Shown one piece after another: positions 1 through 8,629 of a DNA stretch of 64,000 nucleotides. Position numbers and translations under genes: made by a program. The DNA is taken from contig CALTBR010000002.1 of assembly GCA_943842425.1 (NCBI GenBank), forward strand, positions 186,001 through 250,000, written 5' to 3'. Position 1 is the stretch's first letter; each line of letters opens with the position of its first letter. The notes beneath the pieces were generated by a model that saw only the letters and a list, made by a program, of their open reading frames with translations, was not told the origin of the DNA and searched no databases. The stretch is from UBA974 sp002292405 (GTDB lineage: Bacteria; Bacteroidota; Bacteroidia; Flavobacteriales_D; Sanyastnellaceae).

Positions 1-458
1 AATCCCTTCATCACACCCCCATCAGACTTAATCTCATCTATAACCTTCATGGCGCTCATGTGATCAATCCCCGGATCAAGACCTATCTCATTAAGAACTA
101 GAACACCAGCATCCTTAGCGGCCTCATCAAGGGACATCATCTCATCGTTTAAATAACTGGGAGTAATCACAGGCACTCCAGCAGCAATAGCTACTTTAGC
201 AACACTGGCATGCAAAAATGCTGGGACCATACTCATCACAAGATCGGCCTCTCCTATCCTCTTATCTCTCTCAATATTATCTAGAACAGACAATTGAAAC
301 GCTTCTCCTCTCTCATGACCACTCACTTTTTGTTGAGCTACAGAAAGATCAATATCTCCAACAATTACTTTCCAGCCACACTCCTCAGACCTATCTAAAA
401 GCCTCTTGATTAAAGTACTACAAGACCTTCCTGCTCCTAAAACTAAAATAGACTTCAT
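1..458 (-). CDS. saccharopine dehydrogenase family protein (5' part, runs off window)
   Basis: My translation of the complement of 458..1 gives an N-terminal Rossmann segment, MKSILVLGAGRSCSTL, with a glycine-rich NAD(P)-binding loop. It is followed by VGDIDL, a SMVPAFLH segment and NEIGLDPGIDHMSAM, which is typical of saccharopine reductase/dehydrogenase (LYS9-like) proteins. The family oxidises or forms saccharopine in lysine metabolism, but many bacterial members have other or unknown substrates. About 152 residues are visible and the C-terminal substrate domain lies outside the window. The ATG at 458 is the first in-frame start before the glycine-rich motif. The next gene runs in the opposite direction, so 459..571 serves two divergent promoters. 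Confidence 0.8.
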   Translation of the reverse strand, partial: MKSILVLGAGRSCSTLIKRLLDRSEECGWKVIVGDIDLSVAQQKVSGHERGEAFQLSVLDNIERDKRIGEADLVMSMVPAFLHASVAKVAIAAGVPVITPSYLNDEMMSLDEAAKDAGVLVLNEIGLDPGIDHMSAMKVIDEIKSDGGVMKG

Positions 459-494
459 CTAAACTTGAATTATCAATATTTAACTCTGAAAGAT

Positions 495-511
495 ATGGCA
501 CGCAAATTGTT
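495..511 (+). promoter_or_regulatory. candidate sigma-54 (RpoN) promoter
   Basis: The string ATGGCACGCAAATTGTT matches the -24/-12 consensus TTGGCACG-N4-TTGCA at nearly every position, including the GG and the spacing. The exceptions are the first base and the GC of the -12 element, which reads GT. It lies about 60 nt before the ATG at 572. A better match occurs at 3360..3376 before the third lipoprotein gene, which supports the reading. The -12 mismatch makes this the weaker of the two. Confidence 0.45.
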
Positions 512-571
512 TTTACCCAAAATCAATACAAAACCTACAAAAGCATATCTTGCAAGTATTATTTCTCCCAT

Positions 572-1957
572 ATGAAAAATATTATTTCTCCTTTTATAAT
601 AGTACTTACTGCTATTACCCTTTGCGCTTCACTAAACAGCTGTAAAGGAGCTAAGTCATACGTCAAACGTGGAGCTAAGATGGAAGCCGCCGGAATGATT
701 GACCAAGCCGCAGACTTTTACTCCACTGCTCTCAAGAAAAAACCAGCAAACTTAGATGCTCTATCTGGTCTCAATCGTACAGGCCAAATCATACTTTCTC
801 GACACCTCGCATTGTTCGATGAAGCTACCCTACGCAGCGATAAGGAGTCCGCAATTCGTAACTTCAAGAATGCTGAATCGTTCTATGACAAGGTTAACGC
901 TTTTGGTGTAACTCTCAACTTTCCAGACTCGAAAAGAGCTCAATACGAATCTGTGAAAAACGACCATGTTCAAGAATTATACACTATTGCGACCTCACAC
1001 CTTGAAAAGTTAGAATACAACCAGGCGCTCAAACTGTTAGAGGAAATTACATCTCTTGTACCTGGCTTTAAAGATGCCGCCTCACTTGCTGATTTCGCCT
1101 TCTGCACACCAACTTACGATTTAGCAATGACTGCAATGGACGACAAGCTATTTCGTTCTGCATATGAAACTTTCTCAGATGTAGTTAACCGCGATGAAAC
1201 ATTTAAAGACGCTTCTGAAAGACGTGATGAAGTTTTAGAACTAGGACGCTTCACGATTGCTCTTATGTCTTTCAAGAACGGTTCTAACAGACGTAATATC
1301 AGTACTAAGCTTAGCTCTTATGTAGAACAAAACCTGATGGAATCTAACGACCCTTTCCTGGTCGTTGTAGATCGAGAATCGATTGACTTAATACTCCAAG
1401 AGCAACAACTAGAGCTCAGCGGACTGACATCTGGAGCAGAACTAGAAATAGGTTCACTACTTGGCGTTAAGGCAATTTTAAAGGGAACTGTAACTGGATG
1501 TACAGTCTCAACAACGCCTCTTCGACACGACAACAAACGCGGATACGAAAAATATAGAGTAGAAACTATCGATTCCGAGGGGAAAAAGCGAAACGAAACT
1601 AAATACCGCTCCGTTGGATACTCTGAATTTTATCAATCATCTGAAGTTGCCATGTCATTCACACTCAAGCTCGTTTCTATGGAAACAGGAGCTATCTTAT
1701 CTAGTAAAACAATTGAATCTTACTCTTCTGACGATGTTCGATACTTAAAATACGGAGGTAATGCTAGAATGCTTTACCCCGCAAAATCTAATGGATCAGT
1801 TAACGCGTCAAGTAGTGGACACAATATGCTTCTAGGTCTAATTGGGCAAAGAGAAAATTTAAAAAACGACAATATAATGGTTGATGATGTCACCAAGAAT
1901 TTAGCCGTGAAAATCCAGCGCGAAATAGAAAGCATCATTAAAGAACAGGTAAGGTAA
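572..1957 (+). CDS. lipoprotein with TPR-like N-terminus and CsgG-like C-terminal domain
   Basis: This is a predicted outer-envelope lipoprotein. A hydrophobic signal ends in the lipobox LNSC (Cys24). Residues 30-75 look like a tetratricopeptide helical pair (AAGMIDQAADFYSTALKK), and a further helical segment runs to about residue 240. Residues 262-310 (FLVVVDRESIDLILQEQ, then SGAELEIGSLLGVKAILKG) resemble the core of the CsgG/FlgO/LpoB-like fold, where regulators or secretion-pore subunits share a 'VDRE...IL.EQ' strand-helix. The gene is followed after 11 nt by an LPP20-like lipoprotein gene, which suggests an operon. The domain assignment rests on motif resemblance; no specific function can be given. 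Confidence 0.75.
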   Translation: MKNIISPFIIVLTAITLCASLNSCKGAKSYVKRGAKMEAAGMIDQAADFYSTALKKKPANLDALSGLNRTGQIILSRHLALFDEATLRSDKESAIRNFKNAESFYDKVNAFGVTLNFPDSKRAQYESVKNDHVQELYTIATSHLEKLEYNQALKLLEEITSLVPGFKDAASLADFAFCTPTYDLAMTAMDDKLFRSAYETFSDVVNRDETFKDASERRDEVLELGRFTIALMSFKNGSNRRNISTKLSSYVEQNLMESNDPFLVVVDRESIDLILQEQQLELSGLTSGAELEIGSLLGVKAILKGTVTGCTVSTTPLRHDNKRGYEKYRVETIDSEGKKRNETKYRSVGYSEFYQSSEVAMSFTLKLVSMETGAILSSKTIESYSSDDVRYLKYGGNARMLYPAKSNGSVNASSSGHNMLLGLIGQRENLKNDNIMVDDVTKNLAVKIQREIESIIKEQVR

Positions 1958-1968
1958 AGTAAAGGAAT

Positions 1969-3351
1969 TTGAAGCAACGTCTACACTCCATCAGCATACT
2001 AATCTTTGCCTCTTTTATTATCTTAGGGTTAGAAGGTTGTGCGAGCTTGAGTAAGGTGGATTTGGAAAAACCGGTTTGGGTTACAGAAAGACCTATAAAC
2101 TCAAGTTACTATATAGGAATCGCAGGTGTTTCTAAAGAAGAATTTCCATATAACGCAGCAGAAATTGCAAGAGAAAACGCTCTCAACTCGCTTGCAAGAG
2201 AAATTAGAGTTAAAGTCTCATCGTCATCATTATTATCAACCCTGCAAGTAAACAGTTGGGTAGAGGAGAGCTTTGTTTCAAACATAGAATCCACAGTTGT
2301 TGAAGATCTAGAAGGATTTGATTTGATAGACTCGTATGAAAGTCCTACCGAAGTCTTTGTCTACTATAGACTATCTAAATCTGAGTACGCAAGAATTTTA
2401 GCTGAACGCAAACGAGTTGCTTTGGGATCAGCATACGGACATTACTTAGATGCTGAAAGGAAAATCTCTGAAGGAGCAATTCCTGGAGCAATCGAGAGGT
2501 ATTTGATGGGGCTTGACGTCATGAGTAAATACCTCGGAGAATTAAATCCTTATACGGGTGATGATGGGACCCATTTCGATCTAGATAGGGCATTGCTAAA
2601 TGGAATGTCAGATGCAATAAGCGGGCTTGAATTGTCTCACGACAAAGAAGAAATTAAGCTTTTACTTAATAACAGATATACTGACAAAGTATCTATCTCA
2701 TCATTTTTCGACAACAATAGCGTTTTTGGAATCCCATTAATATATTCATACAACAGAGGAGCCATACCGGTTAGAGGTACCACAAAAACTTCTGGGAATG
2801 GAATTGTCGAAATCCCCCTTAATGGATTCACTCCAGGGATATCGCAAAGCGAACTTATCGTTGAAGTTGACATTTTATCATTTTCAAAAGTGCTTCACGT
2901 TCTTAGTCCGCTCAGTCCCCTACTTAATGGTATAACAGCTACACCATTAAGGATTCCAATTGTCCTTGAGCGGCCTAAAGTTTATGTAGTGGGTACTGAA
3001 AAGATGTTCCAACAAATGAGTTCTCAAGGATCATTAATTCCAGCACTAAGAGCAGCATTAATAGAAGAGGGAGTAGAGGTTATAGACCACGCTACTTCAC
3101 AAGCACTAACGCTAACTGTAAATTCCGACACACAGGCAGGGGGTGAAGGATCTGGCTTTTTTACTGCATATCTGAATGCTACAATAGAGCTTACCGACGA
3201 AAATGGAAAGCTAATCATGCAAAAGAACCTAGAGCGAATTAAAGGGGTTCAATTAGATCGCATAAAAGCAGGGCAAGAAGCTTACAGAAAGGCTTGTATT
3301 GAAATAAAAGGTAGATTTACAAGTAAATTTGTTGGTGCGCTATATGAATAG
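1969..3351 (+). CDS. LPP20-family lipoprotein
   Basis: A signal peptide ends with the lipobox LEGC (Cys24). Residues 35-140 carry the LPP20 pattern: a WV..RP entry, YYIGIAGVSK, then a helix with repeated alanines (AAEIARENALNSLAREI) and a strand. The C-terminal half (residues 240-455) is unrelated to anything I recognise and contains beta-rich segments. The start is a TTG at 1969 with AAAGGAA 4 nt upstream; no ATG lies closer to the signal peptide. It is the second gene after the CsgG-like lipoprotein. LPP20 proteins often accompany CsgG/FlgO-like partners at the outer membrane, so a joint envelope role is inferred. Confidence 0.75.
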   Translation: MKQRLHSISILIFASFIILGLEGCASLSKVDLEKPVWVTERPINSSYYIGIAGVSKEEFPYNAAEIARENALNSLAREIRVKVSSSSLLSTLQVNSWVEESFVSNIESTVVEDLEGFDLIDSYESPTEVFVYYRLSKSEYARILAERKRVALGSAYGHYLDAERKISEGAIPGAIERYLMGLDVMSKYLGELNPYTGDDGTHFDLDRALLNGMSDAISGLELSHDKEEIKLLLNNRYTDKVSISSFFDNNSVFGIPLIYSYNRGAIPVRGTTKTSGNGIVEIPLNGFTPGISQSELIVEVDILSFSKVLHVLSPLSPLLNGITATPLRIPIVLERPKVYVVGTEKMFQQMSSQGSLIPALRAALIEEGVEVIDHATSQALTLTVNSDTQAGGEGSGFFTAYLNATIELTDENGKLIMQKNLERIKGVQLDRIKAGQEAYRKACIEIKGRFTSKFVGALYE

Positions 3352-3359
3352 ATTGTAGT

Positions 3360-3376
3360 TTGGCACAGTCTATGCA
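3360..3376 (+). promoter_or_regulatory. candidate sigma-54 (RpoN) promoter
   Basis: TTGGCACAGTCTATGCA matches the consensus TTGGCAC-N5-TTGCA with one mismatch (A for the first T of the -12 box). The GG and GC are in register, 10 bases apart between the elements. It sits in the 48-bp gap before the ATG at 3400, which would place transcription start near 3388. RpoN is present in many Bacteroidota, but the rpoN gene itself is not in this window. Confidence 0.6.
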
Positions 3377-3399
3377 AAATAAAAATAAATAGAAAAATT

Positions 3400-3966
3400 A
3401 TGAATACTATCAAAACCTTATGTGTCGCCGGTTCTGCGATCATCTTTAGCCTTGCAGGTTGCAAAGGAAACCAAGTTATTACACCCACTCAAAATGGTGA
3501 GGTTGAAATTATAGAGTATTGTACAGGGTCAGATTACAATTCTGACAGCAAGCATTTTAGAGCGACTGCAACAGGTGAAAGCATAAGCCGTGAAACAGCG
3601 AAGAAAATGTCTAGGTCAAATGCAGAAAATCGTCTAGCAAGGTCTATCTCTGCAACACTTTCTATTGTTACTGATAACTATGTAAACTCTACAAATTTCA
3701 ACAACAAAGAAGAGGTGACGGAGACTTTCAATGACATGGCTCGATCAGTTGTAGAGCAGGAACTCAGAGGAGCTATTATCATCTGCGAAAAACTAACTCA
3801 AAAAGCTGACGGCGCTTTCGTTAGTTACATCGCTATAGAGTTAAGTGGAGAAGGGATCGCACAAGCATATAACGAACGTCTTTCTCAGGACGAGCGCATC
3901 ATGGCTGAATACAACTACGAAAACTTTAAGGAAACTTTCGAAGCGGAGATGAATAAGCGTCAATAA
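3400..3966 (+). CDS. small lipoprotein related to LPP20-type proteins
   Basis: A 188-residue protein with a lipoprotein signal (lipobox LAGC, Cys21). The segment FRATATGESISRETAKKMSR followed by SNAENRLARSI has the same small-residue/charged helix pattern as the LPP20 domain of the preceding gene, followed by predicted strands. It ends with a charged C-terminal helix. It has its own sigma-54-like promoter and is followed by a strong terminator at 4007-4038, so it is probably a separate unit that is co-regulated with the upstream pair. The precise family is not recognised. Confidence 0.7.
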   Translation: MNTIKTLCVAGSAIIFSLAGCKGNQVITPTQNGEVEIIEYCTGSDYNSDSKHFRATATGESISRETAKKMSRSNAENRLARSISATLSIVTDNYVNSTNFNNKEEVTETFNDMARSVVEQELRGAIIICEKLTQKADGAFVSYIAIELSGEGIAQAYNERLSQDERIMAEYNYENFKETFEAEMNKRQ

Positions 3967-4006
3967 TCTAATGATGTCCTTCAAATACTAAGTAAGTTTT
4001 AAAACG

Positions 4007-4038
4007 AAAAGCTCCAACGAATGCGTTGGGGCTTTTTT
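4007..4038 (+). terminator. rho-independent terminator
   Basis: The hairpin AAGCTCCAACG-aatg-CGTTGGGGCTT is followed by a T tract. It lies between the convergent ends of the lipoprotein gene (stop 3966) and the pabA-like gene (stop 4060). The A-rich left flank lets it serve both strands. Confidence 0.85.
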
Positions 4039-4059
4039 ATGACATCAACTTAAAACTGA

Positions 4060-4638
4060 TTAAATACTATTCACCCAATTCTTCAACATCAATCTCCCGT
4101 CATTGGTGAGTATCGATTCGGGATGGAATTGTAAACCTACAATCGGCATAGTTTTGTGTGATATAGCGAGGATAATTTTTGAGTCACTCCTCGCAAGCAC
4201 AGACAAATCAGAAGGAAGACGCGATTCTACAGCACACCAACTGTGGTAATGTCCTACTTCACAACCAGAATTAATATTTTCGAAAATATCACAGTTTTCC
4301 ACTATTTCCAACACTCCCACTCGACCATGAAGAACTTCATTCATATTCTCTAACTCTCCTCCAAAATATTCTACAATTGCCTGCAGCCCTAGACACACAC
4401 CAAGGATTGGTTTTTTTAATTTAACAGCAGATGCTAACACATCCATTAAACCCGGAGCATCAGAAGGCATACCTGGACCAGGAGATAACACGATCGCATC
4501 GAAAGGGGTAAGCAGCTTTTCAACATCAATCGCAAGCGCTTCAGGCCTTACAACCTCAACACTCACTCCTGCTCTCTCAAGGTCATGAGAAAGAATCCAT
4601 GAGAAAGAATCGTGATTATCGAAGAGTAAAACGTTCAT
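4060..4638 (-). CDS. pabA: glutamine amidotransferase component of aminodeoxychorismate/anthranilate synthase
   Basis: A class I glutamine amidotransferase of 192 residues. It supplies ammonia from glutamine to a chorismate-using partner for folate (PabB) or tryptophan (TrpE) synthesis. The nucleophile Cys82 sits in GVCLGLQAI, the oxyanion region is LSPGPG (residues 52-57), and the His/Glu dyad is in QFHPES (His172, Glu174). The N-terminus NVLLFDNHDSFSW is typical. I prefer the ATG at 4638 over the ATG at 4686, because the longer form adds 16 atypical residues and would overlap the ridA-like gene. It stands alone, away from trpE or pabB, so pabA versus trpG cannot be decided; stand-alone copies are more often pabA. 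Confidence 0.85.
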   Translation of the reverse strand: MNVLLFDNHDSFSWILSHDLERAGVSVEVVRPEALAIDVEKLLTPFDAIVLSPGPGMPSDAPGLMDVLASAVKLKKPILGVCLGLQAIVEYFGGELENMNEVLHGRVGVLEIVENCDIFENINSGCEVGHYHSWCAVESRLPSDLSVLARSDSKIILAISHKTMPIVGLQFHPESILTNDGRLMLKNWVNSI

Positions 4639-4690
4639 TTTGTAGAAATTGCTGCAAATTAGCGGTAAAGATATCTTTAAATTCATTTCA

Positions 4691-5074
4691 ATGTCACAAC
4701 ATCTTCACACAGACGACGCAGCAAAGCCTGTAGCATCTTATTCTCAAGCCGTAAAAGCTGGAGAACTCATCTTTGTAAGTGGGTGCATCCCTATAAATCC
4801 TGCAACGGGTAACTTAGTTGAATCTAATATTGAAGAAGCCACTAAACAATGTCTTGAAAATGTAAAGCAAATTCTAAAAGGAGTAGGACTCCATTTGGGA
4901 GATATCGTAAAAGCGTCAATCTTTATGATAAATACCGAGGATTATTCTGGAATGGACTTAACCTATTCACAAATTGTACCTCAACCATATCCAGCGAGAG
5001 AAGCTGTATTTGTTACTGCTCTTCCTAAAGATGCTCGAGTAGAAATTTCAGTGATTGCAAAAACTCGATCGTGA
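4691..5074 (+). CDS. RidA family enamine/imine deaminase
   Basis: 127 residues. RidA proteins hydrolyse reactive 2-aminoacrylate and related enamines made by PLP enzymes. Visible signatures are SYSQAVKAGELIFVSGCIP near the N-terminus, INPATGNLVE, and the C-terminal YPAREAVFVTALPKDARVEI, which carries the family arginine. The ATG at 4691 is chosen over the one at 4649 because conserved sequence begins immediately after it. It is divergent from the pabA-like gene; the 52-bp gap contains only a weak promoter-like box (TATCTTTA, 4672-4679). The stop is 16 nt from that of the convergent lptD gene. Confidence 0.88.
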   Translation: MSQHLHTDDAAKPVASYSQAVKAGELIFVSGCIPINPATGNLVESNIEEATKQCLENVKQILKGVGLHLGDIVKASIFMINTEDYSGMDLTYSQIVPQPYPAREAVFVTALPKDARVEISVIAKTRS

Positions 5075-5090
5075 AACTTTATTCTATAAA

Positions 5091-7511
5091 TTAGAATAAA
5101 AACTCACCATTACCTCCTCTGGCTTCGAATTTAATATCTTTTAAAAGAGGGGATTTTATATTGAGCCTAATCGCAAAACTTTTCCTTACTCCTATAGGAA
5201 TCCAATTAAATGTGAGTTCCCAACAATGTAAATCCCAATGGACATTGATAGCAGTTGGAGTAAATTCTTTGTATTTCAAATCGTAACCTGTAGTGACATC
5301 AAATGTCCACTTTGAAAACAATTTCACATCTCCTCTCATAGCTATCCCATGAGTTATCGCTGATGTGTCAGCTTGCTGCTCCGTATCAAAAAGTTTCGAC
5401 AGATTCATGGTGTAATCAAATCGTGCATTCCAAGGGTAACCACCTTCAGTTCCTCCATTCAAGGAAGTCCCCACAGCCGCAGTTGCTCTTTTGAGTCTAA
5501 GCACATCTGCACCGGAACCACTCGAAGCTAAGAATGTTGAAACTGTTGCTCCAGTTGTGTCTTGAGCATAAGCTGAGTGTGTCGAGGTAAAGTTTACATT
5601 TACTTTATTAAACAGGCTTGTAAAACCTCTTGAAGTGATGTCTGACAGCTGTAGCGAATCAGCTAAGAAATTATAGCTCATAGATGATGAGAAGCTGTCA
5701 ATTATTTTCACCTTCTTTACTTTTTCTAATGATGGATCCCAAATTTTAGCTTCTAAGTTTTGGCCTAAAGAAAAGTTAACAGCACCCGATTCACGAATGT
5801 CTGTAGGGGTAAACCGATTGAGCTCCCAAGGATTCCACGAAAGCGACTCATCACTTAACACCGCGATTTGAGAACGAGTGCGCTCAGGGGTGTAACTCAT
5901 AGAAATGCTTGGAGACAATACATGTCTCAGGGCTTTTAAACGGCGCTTTTCCGCAAAAGTGAACATTCCATAAAATCTTGTATTTGCACTTATCGAAGCG
6001 CTCCAATTCCTGTCCGTCATTATTCCGGAAATCGTATCTATCTGCTCAATTAAATTACCTTCGATATCATATAAAAGCGATTTAGAAAGCTCCGAAAACC
6101 CCATAAACTCATCATACTGAAATGATGGAGCAAAAGTGATAAAACCAAGTGAGCCACTAGACGAAGCAGAAATACTGTGCTTAAGGCCGCTCTTAATTTC
6201 CATAGATGAAAAATCTAAAGATGCAAGAGAGGAGTCGGGGATTTGGGCTACATTTTCAAAGCGAGAGCTATAACTCATAGTAATTCCATCTAAAACCTTA
6301 CTACTGCCTTTATCTATATTTAATAAATCACTCACAGACCTTCGACTCATGTTAAGAGTTGCAGAAGGTAAAGTCATGGACACATTACCAGTAAGAGAGT
6401 TTTGTGAATGTCTGGCGCTTGTTGTAAGTGAAAATGGAGATTTAGGAGAAGTATAACTCCATTGCAAACTGGACTGGAAGGTGTTAGAAAGGAATTCTTC
6501 CATACTGGAATTTAAGTTTTCTTGGAAAATGTCCGAAGAACCGAAATTCAGAGATGCTGAAAATCTTTGGTTGGGTCTTGACCTTGTGTCTTGTGTATGA
6601 TTCCACCTCACGAAGAAGTTGTTTTCTTTTGCAAATCCAGGTAGACCTTCAAACCCAGACATCCTTTTGTTATAGCTAAGCGTGAAATTTCCGCTTGATT
6701 TATACCTGTAATTGTATTGTGAGATATTCTTCATAGCCCATGTACCACCCGAGTATATATCGAAAAGGAGTCTTGTATCCCAATGCTCTCCTAAGGGTAA
6801 ATAGTATCCTAAATCCTTGAGGAAAAAACCCAACGTCCCACCATCTCCATAACTGGGAAGAAGGATTCCATGAGATCTCTTTTCTTGATTTAAAGGAAAC
6901 CATGCGAAGGGTAGCGCTAGAGGTGTGGGTATTTTTCTGAATTTCATATAAAGCGGGCCGGAGATCACTTGTTCGTCTGGGTAAAGAATCGCACGAGATA
7001 AATGGAAATGAAAATGTGGATTATCTGCGTTGCATGTTGTGAACTTTCCATCTTGTACATGGATTGCATCTCCAGGCAAGCGTTTAGAATTTTCTGCATG
7101 AAAAACAAGTTCTCCTTCAGTTGTTACTGCATTGTGACTAAATCCTTTTTCTGTATTGAAGTTGTAGCACAATTGATCTTGTGTAAAAACTGATGAACCT
7201 TGTTTAAAAACTGGTCGACCTATCCAATTTCCAAGTGAATCTTTCGTTCCAAATGCACAAGCTTCTCTTTTGTCTGTCTTGTAAACCACCCTATCAGCCG
7301 TCAATTCAACATCTCCACTCTTGATAATCACCTCACCAAACAACAACACCAGGTTGCTATCAACGATCATAACTATGCTATCTGAAGCAGAATATGACAT
7401 GGATTCATCCTGTCCCAACAAGGTCTCGTTTTTCAACACAAGAATCAGGAAAAGGAAGAATATTCCTAACCTAAATCCATGTGTATTTCCTTTAATTTCG
7501 GGGTAAGGCAT
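5091..7511 (-). CDS. lptD: LPS-assembly protein LptD (OstA family)
   Basis: An 806-residue outer-membrane protein that inserts lipopolysaccharide into the outer leaflet. A signal-type hydrophobic stretch (GIFFLFLILVL) is followed by an OstA/LptA-like periplasmic beta-jellyroll at about residues 40-190 (FGEVIIKSGDVELTADRVVY). A long region of alternating hydrophobic/polar strands rich in aromatic and serine residues follows, as in a beta barrel. The frame stays open upstream, but the ATG at 7511 gives the only sensible signal peptide. That start codon shares CATG with the divergent amidase start, so there is no intergenic space. LptE is not nearby; Bacteroidota LptD proteins are divergent from the E. 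coli type. Confidence 0.85.
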   Translation of the reverse strand: MPYPEIKGNTHGFRLGIFFLFLILVLKNETLLGQDESMSYSASDSIVMIVDSNLVLLFGEVIIKSGDVELTADRVVYKTDKREACAFGTKDSLGNWIGRPVFKQGSSVFTQDQLCYNFNTEKGFSHNAVTTEGELVFHAENSKRLPGDAIHVQDGKFTTCNADNPHFHFHLSRAILYPDEQVISGPLYMKFRKIPTPLALPFAWFPLNQEKRSHGILLPSYGDGGTLGFFLKDLGYYLPLGEHWDTRLLFDIYSGGTWAMKNISQYNYRYKSSGNFTLSYNKRMSGFEGLPGFAKENNFFVRWNHTQDTRSRPNQRFSASLNFGSSDIFQENLNSSMEEFLSNTFQSSLQWSYTSPKSPFSLTTSARHSQNSLTGNVSMTLPSATLNMSRRSVSDLLNIDKGSSKVLDGITMSYSSRFENVAQIPDSSLASLDFSSMEIKSGLKHSISASSSGSLGFITFAPSFQYDEFMGFSELSKSLLYDIEGNLIEQIDTISGIMTDRNWSASISANTRFYGMFTFAEKRRLKALRHVLSPSISMSYTPERTRSQIAVLSDESLSWNPWELNRFTPTDIRESGAVNFSLGQNLEAKIWDPSLEKVKKVKIIDSFSSSMSYNFLADSLQLSDITSRGFTSLFNKVNVNFTSTHSAYAQDTTGATVSTFLASSGSGADVLRLKRATAAVGTSLNGGTEGGYPWNARFDYTMNLSKLFDTEQQADTSAITHGIAMRGDVKLFSKWTFDVTTGYDLKYKEFTPTAINVHWDLHCWELTFNWIPIGVRKSFAIRLNIKSPLLKDIKFEARGGNGEFLF

Positions 7512-8625
7512 GAAGCATCTAAAACAACACTCAAAGCTACTTAAACCCGCGGCTCTTGCGTTAGCAATTATCACAGTTTTTGCAATCGCAGCTTTCACCC
7601 CCGTTAAACCAACTATGGTAGTGGTTATTGATGCAGGACATGGAGGAAAAGATCCTGGTAATTTAGGCACTGGAAGATATTCTTCAACTGAAAAAGACAT
7701 TACGTTAGCTGTATCAAATAAACTTGCGTCTTATATCGGTGAAAAGATGCCCGATGTAAAAGTGATCCTCACAAGAAAAGACGATTCATTCCCTAAACTC
7801 ACTACTCGAGTAAAAATTGCGAACAACGCAGAAGCTGATGTTTTTATCTCCATTCATTGCGACGCTTTTTCATCTGAGAATGCTCTTGGAAGTGGAACTT
7901 ACGTAATGGGCATGCATAAAACTGAAGCAAGTCTTAAAAGTGCGATGCGAGAAAATGCGAGTATTTACAAAGAGGATGATTATGAGAAAGATTACGCTGG
8001 GTTTGACCCGAATGATCCGGACACATATATTGCTCTTTCTTTACGCCAAAATATTTTTTTAGACAATTCCCTACAACTTGGAACACTCATTCAAAATCAA
8101 TTTCGTGAGAGAGCAGGAAGAAAAGATAGGGGGGTAAGACAAGCAGGATACTACGTGATTTCATTTACCTCTATGCCAAGCGTTCTTGTTGAACTCGGAT
8201 TTTTAACTAACCCCGATGAGGAGGATTTCTTAATCGGCAAAGACGGACAAGAATATATGGCCTCTGCTCTCTATCGAGCCTTCAGAGATTACCGAGTAGC
8301 TCAAGGATTAGGAACAGGGCTTATTGAGGAGAGTATTAAACCAAATAATGAAGACGAAATGACTGACGGAGTGTGGTTTAAAGTGCAGATAGTATCTTCC
8401 CTCACTCAACTTGATAAATCCTCTCCAGTTTTTAGAGGTCTTCACGACGTGGACATGTATCTTAGTGGTGATTTATATAAATACACCGTAGGAAAGTTTA
8501 GACAAACTGAAGAAGCTCACACTAGAAAAAGAGAACTGCGAGAGCAAGGGTTTGATGGAGCTTTTGTGGCAGCTTTCAAAAATGGATCTCGAATCCCGAT
8601 GTCTAGTATAAGTACTGAAAATTAA
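7510..8625 (+). CDS. N-acetylmuramoyl-L-alanine amidase with SPOR-like C-terminus
   Basis: 371 residues. It is a zinc-dependent Amidase_3 enzyme that cleaves the lactyl-peptide bond in peptidoglycan, for example at daughter-cell separation. A membrane/signal segment spans residues 14-30. Zinc ligands are visible as His44 (DAGHGGKDPG), Glu61 (STEKDI) and His116 (SIHCDAF), and the catalytic Glu228 lies in VELGFL. Residues 285-365 form a SPOR-like peptidoglycan-binding module (WFKVQIVSS ... KYTVGKF). It is the first gene of an envelope-oriented operon that continues with the MCE gene 4 nt downstream. The start codon overlaps that of lptD. Confidence 0.9.
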   Translation: MKHLKQHSKLLKPAALALAIITVFAIAAFTPVKPTMVVVIDAGHGGKDPGNLGTGRYSSTEKDITLAVSNKLASYIGEKMPDVKVILTRKDDSFPKLTTRVKIANNAEADVFISIHCDAFSSENALGSGTYVMGMHKTEASLKSAMRENASIYKEDDYEKDYAGFDPNDPDTYIALSLRQNIFLDNSLQLGTLIQNQFRERAGRKDRGVRQAGYYVISFTSMPSVLVELGFLTNPDEEDFLIGKDGQEYMASALYRAFRDYRVAQGLGTGLIEESIKPNNEDEMTDGVWFKVQIVSSLTQLDKSSPVFRGLHDVDMYLSGDLYKYTVGKFRQTEEAHTRKRELREQGFDGAFVAAFKNGSRIPMSSISTEN

Positions 8626-8629
8626 CACC

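Noticed and set aside
218..409. Plus-strand 63-codon frame near the window start
   Set aside because: It is antisense to the saccharopine dehydrogenase family gene, which has clear family motifs.
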